From the NCBI RefSeq assembly GCF_025947065.1, contig NZ_CP109994.1, positions 992,001 to 1,056,000 on the forward strand: a stretch of DNA of 64,000 nt, in the 5' to 3' direction. The translations under genes were made by a program, and so were the position numbers. The DNA is from Flavobacterium sp. N1736 (GTDB lineage: Bacteria > Bacteroidota > Bacteroidia > Flavobacteriales > Flavobacteriaceae). Positions 24,204-32,884 of this stretch are shown here, in pieces. A model generated the notes under the pieces. It was given only the letters and a program-made list of their open reading frames with translations. It was not told where the DNA came from and ran no database searches. Every line of letters begins with the position of its first letter. Position 1 is the first letter of the stretch.

Positions 24204-24345
24204 ATATCGTAAATTGAAAATTCATTGTTTTCAATTCTTCTAATTTATTTGAAGTTGTTTTTACAGTTTTGACACTATCTAATTTTTTGTCTATACTGTA
24301 TTTTGCACCTGTTTTAGTATCTGTAAGCTTCTTAGTTTTCTTCAT
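24202..24345 (-). CDS. Small ORF overlapping the DUF6934 gene end
   Basis: A 47-codon frame starts with ATG at 24345, inside the last codons of the DUF6934 gene (14-bp overlap), and ends at the terminator. The product starts MKKTKKLTDTKTGAKYSIDK and is lysine- and threonine-rich with no membrane segment. The overlap and the terminator placed exactly at its stop codon suggest a real, translationally coupled gene. Not recognised; a toxin-antitoxin-like or accessory partner is one possibility. Confidence 0.5.
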   Translation of the reverse strand: MKKTKKLTDTKTGAKYSIDKKLDSVKTVKTTSNKLEELKTMNFQFTI

Positions 24346-24817
24346 TGCATTTAGCTTTTATATAAAATCCATAAAAATCATCCGATGCATTAAAAGGTAC
24401 ATTGATAATTTTACCATTGATATTTATTGCACCAAATATAGCGAATGTTTTTGAAATATAGTCAAATTCCTTACAAATCGCTCTTCTGTATAATCTTGTT
24501 CTTGCAGGAGTACTACCTTTAAAAAAAATAAGACGATCTGGATAAGTTTCAGAAAAAATATAGGCAGAACTGGCAATTGTAGCCAGAATCTTTTCTAAAT
24601 CACCATTATTACTTACAGCTATATCATCAATATTTAACTCTCCCGTTTCCTTATTTATTCCTTTGTTATCACCAAAGCAAAGATTATATATTTTAATTTC
24701 TTCATTTATGCATTGATAGGTAATGGCTTTTCCAATATTACCATTAGTTCCTTTACTGATAAATTCAAATGTAATATTTTCAGTACTGGAGGTAAAGTCG
24801 TATTTGGGATAATTCAT
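24332..24817 (-). CDS. DUF6934-like protein
   Basis: A 161-residue protein that I match from memory to the Bacteroidota family DUF6934. Features are the N-terminal MNYPKYDFTSSTENITFEF, the central LCFGDNKGIN-KETGELNIDDIAVSNNGDLEK and the signature YPDRLIFFKGSTPARTRLYR. The family has no known function and is often found singly in accessory DNA. The intact C-terminus overlaps a 47-codon ORF. The upstream 230 bp to 25045 hold no other gene. Confidence 0.72.
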   Translation of the reverse strand: MNYPKYDFTSSTENITFEFISKGTNGNIGKAITYQCINEEIKIYNLCFGDNKGINKETGELNIDDIAVSNNGDLEKILATIASSAYIFSETYPDRLIFFKGSTPARTRLYRRAICKEFDYISKTFAIFGAININGKIINVPFNASDDFYGFYIKAKCNEEN

Positions 24818-25014
24818 TTGTAAGATTTAACTAACAAAATTAATGTTTATTTTTTAAGTTTCTTGTTATAATAATTTAATAATAGGATATTTTGAATTTT
24901 ATTAAAAAATCTGTTTAGATCTTATTGTCACTCTGACTTTTCTTGCTATACCTGCTATTATAAGAAAATAACTATTTTTTCACTATAAGTTATTCTCCAA
25001 TTCAATTTTATTAT

Positions 25015-25039
25015 TAATTTTGTTTAGAATTAATCTAAA
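25015..25039 (+). promoter_or_regulatory. Promoter and Fur-like box of the LuxR-type regulator gene
   Basis: TAATTTTG (25015-25022) fits the -7 consensus. It is followed at once by TTTAGAATTAATCTAAA (25023-25039), an inverted repeat that differs in one central base from the site in the siderophore operon leader. A repressor here would cover the transcription start. Iron-responsive Fur control is the natural reading. Confidence 0.65.
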
Positions 25040-25045
25040 TAATAA

Positions 25046-25672
25046 ATGAAAAATTTCCTTATAGCCGATTCCGAAAACCTACACATAATTGGATTGAGGC
25101 ATACGCTTAAAAAACGGGTAAAAACACCCAATTTAAAAGTCGTAAATTCAAGAGAAGAATTATTTAAGTGTTTGGATAAGAATAATATAGATTGCCTGAT
25201 TATTGACCCCAATAACATTTTTTTATTTTATGATGATGATTTAAAACTCATAAAAATAAATTATCCGTCCTGCAAGATCATTATTCTTTCTTATTTTAAA
25301 AACAAACAAACCCTCGACAGTTTTTTAAAAGATAATATAAATGGCTTTATATCAAAAGATTGCGAAGAACAAACCATTTTCGATGCCCTTTATAAAATTC
25401 AGAACGGTGAACGCTATTTATGTCCCAAAACCTTAAATGCACTTATGGATGTTTTAGTTTTACCATCTGAAGACAGCGATCAAAAACTGACTATTAGGGA
25501 ATTCGAAATCCTGAAACAGATTGCTCAGGGAAACAATGGTAAAAATATTGCATCAGATCTTTTTATAAGCATTCATACCTTTAGAACGCACCGAAAAAAC
25601 ATCATGAAAAAAACGGGCAGACACACTACTTCTGAACTGATACTCTATGCTTTAGAGAAAAAAATAATGTAA
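25046..25672 (+). CDS. LuxR-type (NarL/FixJ) response regulator with degenerate receiver
   Basis: A 208-residue regulator. The receiver-like domain (1-125) has D54 in CLIIDPNN at the phospho-acceptor position, but the acidic pocket is weak (IADSE) and no kinase is adjacent. The C-terminal LuxR HTH (about 148-200) reads LTIREFEILKQIAQGNNGKN and LFISIHTFRTHRKNIMKKTG. It lies 175 bp upstream of the siderophore operon and carries the same Fur-like box, so it is probably a co-regulated regulator of siderophore production. Confidence 0.9.
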   Translation: MKNFLIADSENLHIIGLRHTLKKRVKTPNLKVVNSREELFKCLDKNNIDCLIIDPNNIFLFYDDDLKLIKINYPSCKIIILSYFKNKQTLDSFLKDNINGFISKDCEEQTIFDALYKIQNGERYLCPKTLNALMDVLVLPSEDSDQKLTIREFEILKQIAQGNNGKNIASDLFISIHTFRTHRKNIMKKTGRHTTSELILYALEKKIM

Positions 25673-25772
25673 TTTTCGTATGACATTAAACTAATTTATG
25701 TTTTATTTCCTACTATATATGAGGTATTTTCTCTACCACATATATAGAAACAATTTTCGCTTTTTTGTGGTA

Positions 25773-25833
25773 TTGATTTAATTTTCTCACAAATATACAT
25801 TTGCTAAAAATTATTCTTTAGAATCAATCTAAA
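25773..25833 (+). promoter_or_regulatory. Promoter and Fur-like box of the siderophore operon
   Basis: TTG (25773-25775), 20 bp spacing and TACATTTG (25796-25803) make a good flavobacterial promoter. TTTAGAATCAATCTAAA (25817-25833) follows, a 17-bp inverted repeat placed over the expected start region. The first gene begins at 25847. Confidence 0.7.
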
Positions 25834-25846
25834 TTAAATACCACAA

Positions 25847-27376
25847 ATGGAAGCACAAAAAGTAATAGCATTACAGCAAGAAATTGCAATTGATAATGTG
25901 CATGATAAGCATGTTTTTTCGAACAATAATAAATCGATTGGGATTTATAGAAAAAGCATGAAAAAAGCCATTAAAGCAATTGGAAATCACTTAAAAGAAA
26001 GGAATACCCCATTTACAGGAACCAGTATTTCAATCATTAAAAAGAAAATTGACAACATTGATATCGAAGAAAATATAAAAGGCAAAAGCCTGGATTATGT
26101 TTTAGACGAATTGAAAGACATTTATCTCGACGATTGTATTCATTTTCATAATCCAAAATACATTGCGCATCTTAACTGCCCAATTCTTACGCCGGCACTT
26201 GTTGCTGAGGCTTTTATATCATCCTTAAATTCCTCTATGGATACCTGGGATCAAAGTACCGGAGCTACTTTTATCGAATTAAAACTGGTAGACTGGACGC
26301 TTGAAAAATTAGGTTATCCAAAAAATGCCGACGGAATTTTTACCAGCGGAGGAACACAATCCAACATGATGGGATTGCTTTTGGCAAGAGATCATTATAT
26401 TAAAAAACATTACGGAATTGACCCAAAAATGGACGGTTTACCGCCGGAAGCTTCAAAATTCAGGGTTTTATGTTCAGAAGTAAGTCATTTTAGCCTAAAG
26501 AAAAACCTGAGTTTATTAGGTTTAGGACAAAATGCAGTAATTCCCGTTGCCGTAGATCCTGATTTTAAGATGAATACCAACGCTTTGAAAAAAGTGATAC
26601 AACAGCAAAAAGATTTAGGAAACATTCCGATCGCAGTTGTGGGAACAGCCGGAACAACAGATTTTGGTTCTATAGATCCATTGGCAGAAATTGCTGCTGT
26701 GGCAAACGAAAACGACTTGTGGTTTCACGTAGATGCAGCTTATGGCGGCGGATTATTGATTAGCGATATTCACAGATATAAACTGGACGGAATTGAATTA
26801 TCAGACTCAGCAACAATAGATTATCATAAAACTTTTTATCAACCCGTGAGTTCAAGCGGTTTTTTTATGAGAGATAAATCATTCGTCGATTACATAAAAT
26901 ACCACGCCGATTATCTAAATTCGAAAGAACAGGAAGACGAAGGAATTCCAAACATGGTAAAAAAATCAATCCAGACAACACGCCGTTTTGATGCCTTAAA
27001 ATTGTGGTTTACGCTAAGAATGATCGGAACAAAAGGTTTGGGATCATATATGGAAAAAGCAATCGAAAATGCACAATTTACAGCCAATTTGCTTCGACAC
27101 AGAGACGATTTTGAAATCATTCATAAACCAGAAATAAGTGCCGTTGTATTTCGTTACACACCATTTAACGGAACTGACTCATCATATTGTGCTGTAAATA
27201 GTTACATCCGTAAAGCGATTTTTAACGAAGGAAAAGCCATTATCACAAGCACAAAAGTTTACAATGAAGTATTCCTGAAATTTACCCTTTTAAATCCGTT
27301 AACAACGCCTCAGGATATTGAAGAAGTGATCGATTTAATTGTACATCACGGAAATGAATATTCATTAAAAAATTAA
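25847..27376 (+). CDS. PLP-dependent siderophore decarboxylase (lysine or diaminobutyrate type)
   Basis: A 509-residue group II pyridoxal-phosphate decarboxylase. The cofactor lysine is K328 in IDYHKTFYQPVSSSGFF, a sequence typical of siderophore enzymes such as DesA and RhbB. D296 (FHVDAAYG) and H214 (SEVSHFS) complete the PLP site. It would make a diamine, cadaverine from lysine or diaminopropane from diaminobutyrate, as the siderophore backbone. No diaminobutyrate aminotransferase is nearby, which favours lysine to cadaverine. First gene of the operon; the next starts 7 bp on. Confidence 0.93.
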   Translation: MEAQKVIALQQEIAIDNVHDKHVFSNNNKSIGIYRKSMKKAIKAIGNHLKERNTPFTGTSISIIKKKIDNIDIEENIKGKSLDYVLDELKDIYLDDCIHFHNPKYIAHLNCPILTPALVAEAFISSLNSSMDTWDQSTGATFIELKLVDWTLEKLGYPKNADGIFTSGGTQSNMMGLLLARDHYIKKHYGIDPKMDGLPPEASKFRVLCSEVSHFSLKKNLSLLGLGQNAVIPVAVDPDFKMNTNALKKVIQQQKDLGNIPIAVVGTAGTTDFGSIDPLAEIAAVANENDLWFHVDAAYGGGLLISDIHRYKLDGIELSDSATIDYHKTFYQPVSSSGFFMRDKSFVDYIKYHADYLNSKEQEDEGIPNMVKKSIQTTRRFDALKLWFTLRMIGTKGLGSYMEKAIENAQFTANLLRHRDDFEIIHKPEISAVVFRYTPFNGTDSSYCAVNSYIRKAIFNEGKAIITSTKVYNEVFLKFTLLNPLTTPQDIEEVIDLIVHHGNEYSLKN

Positions 27377-27383
27377 AACGATC

Positions 27384-28715
27384 ATGACAAATAAAACATA
27401 CGATTTCATTGCCGTTGGAGTAGGGCCTTTTAACCTGAGTCTGGCGTGTTTAACTGCGCCAATTGAAAACCTTGATGGTTTGTTTTTTGATAAAAACGAA
27501 TCCTTCAACTGGCATCCGGGCATGTTGCTGCAGGATACGACCTTGCAAATTCCGTTTATGGCAGATTTAGTGACTTTAGCAGATCCAACAAGTCCGTTTA
27601 GTTTCTTAAATTACATCAAACAGCAAGGTAAAATGTATTCGTTTTACATTCGTGAAAACTTTTTATTATTAAGAAACGAATACAATCAATATTGTCAATG
27701 GGCGATTAAAAAACTGCCAAATGTATTTTTTAATACCGAAGTTACCGCAATCGAATACGATGAAAATCAGGAACTTTATATTGTAAAAACAGTTGCTGTA
27801 AAAACGAATGTTGCAACAATCTACAAGACAAAAAAGATTGTTTTAGGAACAGGAACTGCACCGCATATTCCGAAATCCTGCCAGAATTTAAAAGGAAAAG
27901 CAATTCATTCCTCAGCTTATATTCAGAATAAAGCAGAACTTCAAAAACAAAAATCAATCACGGTTTTAGGAAGCGGACAAAGTGCTGCGGAAGTTTTTAA
28001 TGATCTTTTACAGGAAATTGACGTTTACGGATATCAGTTAAACTGGATTACAAGATCGTCACGTTTTTTTCCGATGGATTACAGCAAGTTAACGCTCGAA
28101 ATGACCTCTCCGGAATATGTCGATTATTTCTACAATCTTCCGTCAGACAAAAGAGATCATTTGCTAAAAAATCAAAAATTATTGTACAAAGGAATCAATA
28201 AAGACTTGATTGCAACGATTTTCGACACGATTTACAACAAAAAAGTAATTACAGAAATTGATGTAAACCTAAGAACAAATGCCGCTTGTACAAAAGCTTC
28301 TTTTGATGAAAATAATAAGTCTTTTGAATTAGAATTACATCAGGTTGAACAAGATAAAAGATACCGTCATAAAACCGATGCACTGGTTTTGGCAACAGGT
28401 TACGGGTATAAATTGCCTCAGTTTCTTGAAGGAATTGCAAACAGAATTCAATGGGATGAGAAAGGACGTTTTGCTGCCAACAGAAATTACAGTATTGACA
28501 ATAATGGCAATGAAGTTTTTGTTCAAAATGCAGAATTACACACGCACGGCTTTGTAACACCCGATTTAGGAATGGCTTGTTATCGAAATTCATACATAAT
28601 CAAAGAAATTACCGGAGTTGAACATTATGCGGTTGAAACCAAAATTGCTTTTCAGGAATTTGGAGTTCCGGCGTCAGAAGTTATAGAGAATTCGGTATTT
28701 GAAACAATCGCATAA
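27384..28715 (+). CDS. Lysine/ornithine N-monooxygenase (diamine N-hydroxylase)
   Basis: A 443-residue flavin monooxygenase of the IucD/SidA/PvdA family. The FAD motif VGVGPFNLSLAC is at residues 11-22, the NADPH motif VLGSGQSAAEVF at 194-205, and the late ATG-type motif ALVLATGYGYK near 340. It N-hydroxylates the diamine or lysine side chain, the first step to a hydroxamate iron ligand. In this operon the substrate is probably the diamine made by the preceding decarboxylase, as for DesB. Confidence 0.93.
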   Translation: MTNKTYDFIAVGVGPFNLSLACLTAPIENLDGLFFDKNESFNWHPGMLLQDTTLQIPFMADLVTLADPTSPFSFLNYIKQQGKMYSFYIRENFLLLRNEYNQYCQWAIKKLPNVFFNTEVTAIEYDENQELYIVKTVAVKTNVATIYKTKKIVLGTGTAPHIPKSCQNLKGKAIHSSAYIQNKAELQKQKSITVLGSGQSAAEVFNDLLQEIDVYGYQLNWITRSSRFFPMDYSKLTLEMTSPEYVDYFYNLPSDKRDHLLKNQKLLYKGINKDLIATIFDTIYNKKVITEIDVNLRTNAACTKASFDENNKSFELELHQVEQDKRYRHKTDALVLATGYGYKLPQFLEGIANRIQWDEKGRFAANRNYSIDNNGNEVFVQNAELHTHGFVTPDLGMACYRNSYIIKEITGVEHYAVETKIAFQEFGVPASEVIENSVFETIA

Positions 28716-28717
28716 TT

Positions 28718-29857
28718 ATGGAAACAATTCAGAAAAAAAAGAGAGTTTTGGCAATTGATTTTGCCAGAGGTTCAAGTGTAATCCTAATGATGATGGTGCA
28801 CACCATGTTAATTTACGGCACAATTGCCACACAAACCAATACTGTTTTAGGAGAAATTATTTTGTGGTTAGGGCGCGGAACAACAATGTTTTTGGTTAGC
28901 ATGGGAATTTCTTTTGTGCTGTCAAGACGACAAAGTTTTCTGGCCGTTTGCAAAAGAGCTTTATACATTTTGGCAATTGGTTACGGAATGAATATTTTGA
29001 AATTTCTGGTTCCCGAATTCATTTTTGGCGGACTTCCGAAAGCTTTTATTTCAGCTTATGGCTTACAATCAGGCACTTTACAAACAGGGATTTTCTTTTT
29101 GCTTTTAGGCGATATTCTACAACTTGCCGGAATCACTTTGTTTATCATGGGATTAATAAATCATTTTAGCAAAAGCAAATATGTACCGTTAATTGTGGCT
29201 TTGCTGATTATTTCGGTTTCAAAAGAATTAAGCGGTTTCAGAGTTGGAATTACGGGTTTGGATTATATCTGCGATTTGTTTTTCAGCAATCAGTTTAATG
29301 TCTATTTCCCTGTATTTCCGTGGAGTGCCTTTATTTTAATCGGAATGTTTATGGGAAGATGGTACAAAGAATTAAACGAAAATCAGGAACTATTTTTTAA
29401 AAGAATGCTCTTTGTTGGTCTTGGTTTTATAGCCGTTGGAGGAATTTTAAACTTCTCAAATCCTGAATATCATTTTGGCGATTATTATCATTTAGGTCCC
29501 GGCGGAAGCATTTTATTACTGGGAACAAATTTGGTTTTATATTGGTTTGTCAACATCATTGTTCATTTGTTTAAAGAAAATAATAGCGTGTTCAATTTAC
29601 TGACTTTTTGCAGTAAACATGTAACGAGTTTATATGTAATTCAATGGGTTTTGATCAATTGGGGAATGTATGTTTTTGGTTTTTGGCAACACGATCAATG
29701 GGTTGTTTTAGGATTATTTCCCGTTGTTATCGCCACAAGTCTAAGCATTCAGATTGCTTACAACGAAATTAAAATATTTTTGGGGTCTGGTAGTACCTCG
29801 ATTAGACCTAACAGGTTTTTAAAACCTGTTAGGTCTGTATTGAACAATAAAAATTAA
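28718..29857 (+). CDS. Membrane acyltransferase-like protein (DUF1624/HGSNAT type)
   Basis: A 379-residue protein with about ten hydrophobic helices. The N-terminal RVLAIDFARGSSVILMMMVH (residues 9-28, with H28) matches the heparan-alpha-glucosaminide acetyltransferase/DUF1624 family, which moves acetyl groups across membranes. In a siderophore operon it might acylate or help export the product; neither is proven. The last ~20 residues (RPNRFLKPVRS region) are encoded by a perfect 33-bp palindromic repeat, so the C-terminus has been remodelled. It starts 2 bp after the hydroxylase and ends 8 bp before the synthetase fusion. Confidence 0.8.
   Translation: METIQKKKRVLAIDFARGSSVILMMMVHTMLIYGTIATQTNTVLGEIILWLGRGTTMFLVSMGISFVLSRRQSFLAVCKRALYILAIGYGMNILKFLVPEFIFGGLPKAFISAYGLQSGTLQTGIFFLLLGDILQLAGITLFIMGLINHFSKSKYVPLIVALLIISVSKELSGFRVGITGLDYICDLFFSNQFNVYFPVFPWSAFILIGMFMGRWYKELNENQELFFKRMLFVGLGFIAVGGILNFSNPEYHFGDYYHLGPGGSILLLGTNLVLYWFVNIIVHLFKENNSVFNLLTFCSKHVTSLYVIQWVLINWGMYVFGFWQHDQWVVLGLFPVVIATSLSIQIAYNEIKIFLGSGSTSIRPNRFLKPVRSVLNNKN
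29804..29836. repeat. Palindromic repeat inside the 3' end of the acyltransferase gene
   Basis: 16-bp perfect arms AGACCTAACAGGTTTT and complement, separated by one base. Related to the hairpin at 17210-17242 through the shared core ACAGGTTTTTAAAACCTGT. It encodes residues near the C-terminus in frame and lies in mid-operon, where it could weaken transcription. Confidence 0.9.
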
Positions 29858-29865
29858 TCTAAAAA

Positions 29866-32265
29866 ATGAGTACATATAAACCTATTTATAGCACCACAAT
29901 TCCAGATTTTGGCACAATAGATTTTCGTCCGTTGCAATTAGAAACCGATGCTGAAATTATTTATGATTGGGTCAATCGTGATTATGCCCAATATTGGGGC
30001 ATGCAGGGAAAAACATTGGAAGAAGTTCGTTTAGAATATGAAAAAATAACCAAAGAATCTGATGTTTTTATTGGATTGGTAAATGGAGAAATTTCTTTTT
30101 TATTAGAGCGCTACAATCCAAAACAAGATATTATCAGAAACTATTATGCTGTTCAGGAATATGATTGTGGCATTCATATTATTGTCGCGCCGTCAACAAA
30201 ACCGGTACATCAGTTTACCTGGCATATTTTTTCGAGTATTATGAAATTTGTTTTCAGAGATTTAACTATTCAACGTATTGTGGTTGAACCGGATATCAGA
30301 AATAAAAAAATGTTCGACATCTGTCATCGCGTTGGTTTTGAAGATGCGCATGTAGTCAATTTACCGCATAAAACAGCCTTGCTTGCTTTTTGTACGCGAG
30401 AACAATTTATCAAAAAAATAGATTCATTTAACCTCAATTATACCGAAATGAATACCGAAAATCAATTAGAATTTCCCGAAAAAGCCATCACGCATATACA
30501 ACCCGAAGTGTGGGAAAAAGCCAATCGTTTATTAGTAAAAAAAGCCATTTGTGAGTTTTCGCACGAACTATTAATCGAACCAATATTAGAATCCGGCGTT
30601 CAAAATAGTAATAAATACACATTGTTTTCTGATGATAAATCGGTGAAATATACTTTTAAGGCACAACAGCTCGCCATGAATCATTTAAATATAGAAGTTA
30701 ATTCTATTTCTAAATATATAAATGACGAAGAAATAGCTTTAGACGCCGTTGATTTTATTCAGGAATTCAAAACCAGTTTAGGAATTTCAGAACAATTATT
30801 GCCGTCTTACATCGAAGAAATTATCAGTACACTTTACGGAAGCTGTTATAAATTATTAAAAGAAAATTCTACTTCAAAATCATTAGCCAATTCTGATTTT
30901 CAAACCATTGAACAAGCCATGATGGAAGGTCATCCGGGATTTGTTGCTAACAACGGCAGAATTGGTTACAACAGCATGGATTACAAAGCCTACGCGCCGG
31001 AAGCAGGAAATCCGTTTAAGATTTTATGGCTCGCCGGACATCGCGACAGAACCGTTTATGCGGGAACTAAAAAACTCGATTATGACACACTAATTCAGCA
31101 GGAATTAGGTTCAGAAACCATTTCAAAATTCAACGCCACAATCAAAGAAAGAGGACAAAATCCAGCCGATTATTTCTTTATTCCCGTGCATCCGTGGCAA
31201 TGGTTTAATAAACTGGCTAATTTATTTTCGCCGGAAATTGCCAAAGGAAAACTAATTTGTGTTGGTTACGGACCAGATTTATATCAGGCACAGCAATCCA
31301 TCAGAACTTTATTTAATTTAAGTAATCCGAAAAAATTCTATACAAAAACCTCACTTTCAATCCTAAATATGGGCTTTATGCGCGGTTTGCCGGTATTTTA
31401 TTTGGGAACTGCGCCTGAAATGGCTGAATGGCTCGATCAATTATTAAGCGGCGACGCATATTTACAAAAAGCAGGGTTCGGAATGTTGGGCGAAGTCGCT
31501 TCTGTAAGTTACATCAATCCGTATTTTGAAAGCTTTGGAAAACACAATCCGTACAACAAAATGATCGCTTCATTATGGCGGGAAAGTCCGGTGGCAAAAC
31601 TCAAAAACGACGAACAATTGATGACAATGGCGGCATTTTTGCATCTGGATAAAGACGGAAATTCATTATTATCTGAAATCATAAAAGCTTCGGGGTTATC
31701 AATAGATTCCTGGCTTTCCGAGTATTTCAAGGTTTATTTAAGCCCGTTATTACATTGCTTTTATCAATATGATTTGGTTTTTATGCCACACGGCGAAAAC
31801 CTTATTTTAGGATTAGAAAATCACGTTCCGGTGCGTTCTTTTATGAAAGATATTACCGAAGAAGCCGTAATTCTCAATCCCGATGTGGAGATTCCGAAAA
31901 ACATCGACAGAATTTATGCAGAAGTTCCAGAAGACGTAAAACTACTTTCGATTTTTATTGATGTTTTTGATGGATTTTTCCGTTTTATGTCGGCAATTTT
32001 GGTTGCAAGCGATAATTATTCAGAAGATCGTTATTGGGAATTGGTGGCAGAATGTATCTCTGATTATCAGGAACAAAATCCACATTTAGAAGCTAAATTC
32101 GAGAAATACGATTTGTTTGCCAATGAATTTCAGCTGTCTTGCTTAAACCGTTTGCAATTAAACAACAATAAAACCATGATCGATCTTGACGATCCAGTGG
32201 CGTTGTTACAATTTCAGGGAAAACTGCAAAACCCGATTGCACCGTACAAAAAAATAATCGCTTAA
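29866..32265 (+). CDS. Fused GNAT acyltransferase and IucA/IucC siderophore synthetase
   Basis: A 799-residue two-domain protein. Residues 1-180 form a GNAT domain of the siderophore acyltransferase type (WVNRDYAQYW at 35-44, VVEPDIRNKKMFDICHRVGF at 139-158, ending LAFCTRE). After a ~25-residue linker, residues about 210-795 are an NRPS-independent siderophore synthetase with EGHPGFVANNGRIGY (354-368, nucleotide-binding region) and HPWQWF (442-447). The fusion would acylate an N-hydroxydiamine and condense it by ATP-dependent amide formation. Such fusions resemble BibC-type bisucaberin enzymes. The two genes that follow repeat the same domain pair as separate proteins. Confidence 0.93.
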   Translation: MSTYKPIYSTTIPDFGTIDFRPLQLETDAEIIYDWVNRDYAQYWGMQGKTLEEVRLEYEKITKESDVFIGLVNGEISFLLERYNPKQDIIRNYYAVQEYDCGIHIIVAPSTKPVHQFTWHIFSSIMKFVFRDLTIQRIVVEPDIRNKKMFDICHRVGFEDAHVVNLPHKTALLAFCTREQFIKKIDSFNLNYTEMNTENQLEFPEKAITHIQPEVWEKANRLLVKKAICEFSHELLIEPILESGVQNSNKYTLFSDDKSVKYTFKAQQLAMNHLNIEVNSISKYINDEEIALDAVDFIQEFKTSLGISEQLLPSYIEEIISTLYGSCYKLLKENSTSKSLANSDFQTIEQAMMEGHPGFVANNGRIGYNSMDYKAYAPEAGNPFKILWLAGHRDRTVYAGTKKLDYDTLIQQELGSETISKFNATIKERGQNPADYFFIPVHPWQWFNKLANLFSPEIAKGKLICVGYGPDLYQAQQSIRTLFNLSNPKKFYTKTSLSILNMGFMRGLPVFYLGTAPEMAEWLDQLLSGDAYLQKAGFGMLGEVASVSYINPYFESFGKHNPYNKMIASLWRESPVAKLKNDEQLMTMAAFLHLDKDGNSLLSEIIKASGLSIDSWLSEYFKVYLSPLLHCFYQYDLVFMPHGENLILGLENHVPVRSFMKDITEEAVILNPDVEIPKNIDRIYAEVPEDVKLLSIFIDVFDGFFRFMSAILVASDNYSEDRYWELVAECISDYQEQNPHLEAKFEKYDLFANEFQLSCLNRLQLNNNKTMIDLDDPVALLQFQGKLQNPIAPYKKIIA

Positions 32266-32277
32266 AACCTTAAACAG

Positions 32278-32874
32278 ATGAATAGTATAATAACTCATCC
32301 TGAAAATGATGTCTCAACAGCTGTTGTTTTTGTAAAAACGATTCCCGGTTTAGGTGTTTTTGAACTGCGGTCAATTGATATGGAAACAGATATCAAATTG
32401 ATTCACAATTGGGTCAATCGCGATTATGCGGTTTATTGGGAAATGAATGGATTTTCTGAAGAAGAAGTCAAAAATACGTATTACAATATTTTAGAAAAAG
32501 CGCAGGTTTATATGGGCGTTTTTAACGGGAAAGTGGCTTTTTTATTAGAATGTTACGATCCGCAAAACGATTTGGTAGGCAAATATTATGAATCGCAAAA
32601 AGGCGATAAAGGCATGCATATTCTGGTGGCACCGTCAGAAAAACCAATCCCGAATTTTACCTGGACTATTTTTACGGTAATTCTTGATTTTATTTTTTCA
32701 GATTCAAAAAACAAGCGAATTGTGGTAGAACCTGACGCACGAAATCATAAAATTCATTTACTGAATAAAAGAGCCGGATTTGTTTTTCAGCACGTTCTCG
32801 ATTTACCGCATAAAAAAGCACATCTCGAATTTTGTACCCGCGAAGATTATTATAAAGCATTACAATCGGTTTAA
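32278..32874 (+). CDS. GNAT siderophore acyltransferase, stand-alone copy
   Basis: A 198-residue GNAT enzyme closely similar to the N-terminal domain of the preceding fusion: TIPGLGVFELRSIDMETD, WVNRDYAVYW (45-54), VVEPDARNHKIHLLNKRAGF and a final LEFCTRED. It is expected to transfer an acetyl or succinyl group to an N-hydroxylated amine. It starts 12 bp after the fusion gene and ends 10 bp before the second synthetase, so it corresponds to the fused domain with a stop codon in between. Confidence 0.92.
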   Translation: MNSIITHPENDVSTAVVFVKTIPGLGVFELRSIDMETDIKLIHNWVNRDYAVYWEMNGFSEEEVKNTYYNILEKAQVYMGVFNGKVAFLLECYDPQNDLVGKYYESQKGDKGMHILVAPSEKPIPNFTWTIFTVILDFIFSDSKNKRIVVEPDARNHKIHLLNKRAGFVFQHVLDLPHKKAHLEFCTREDYYKALQSV

Positions 32875-32884
32875 TAACATAAAA

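Noticed and set aside
25847..27376. Glutamate or tyrosine decarboxylase
   Set aside because: The DYHKxFxQP lysine motif and the hydroxylase/synthetase neighbours point to a siderophore diamine-forming enzyme.
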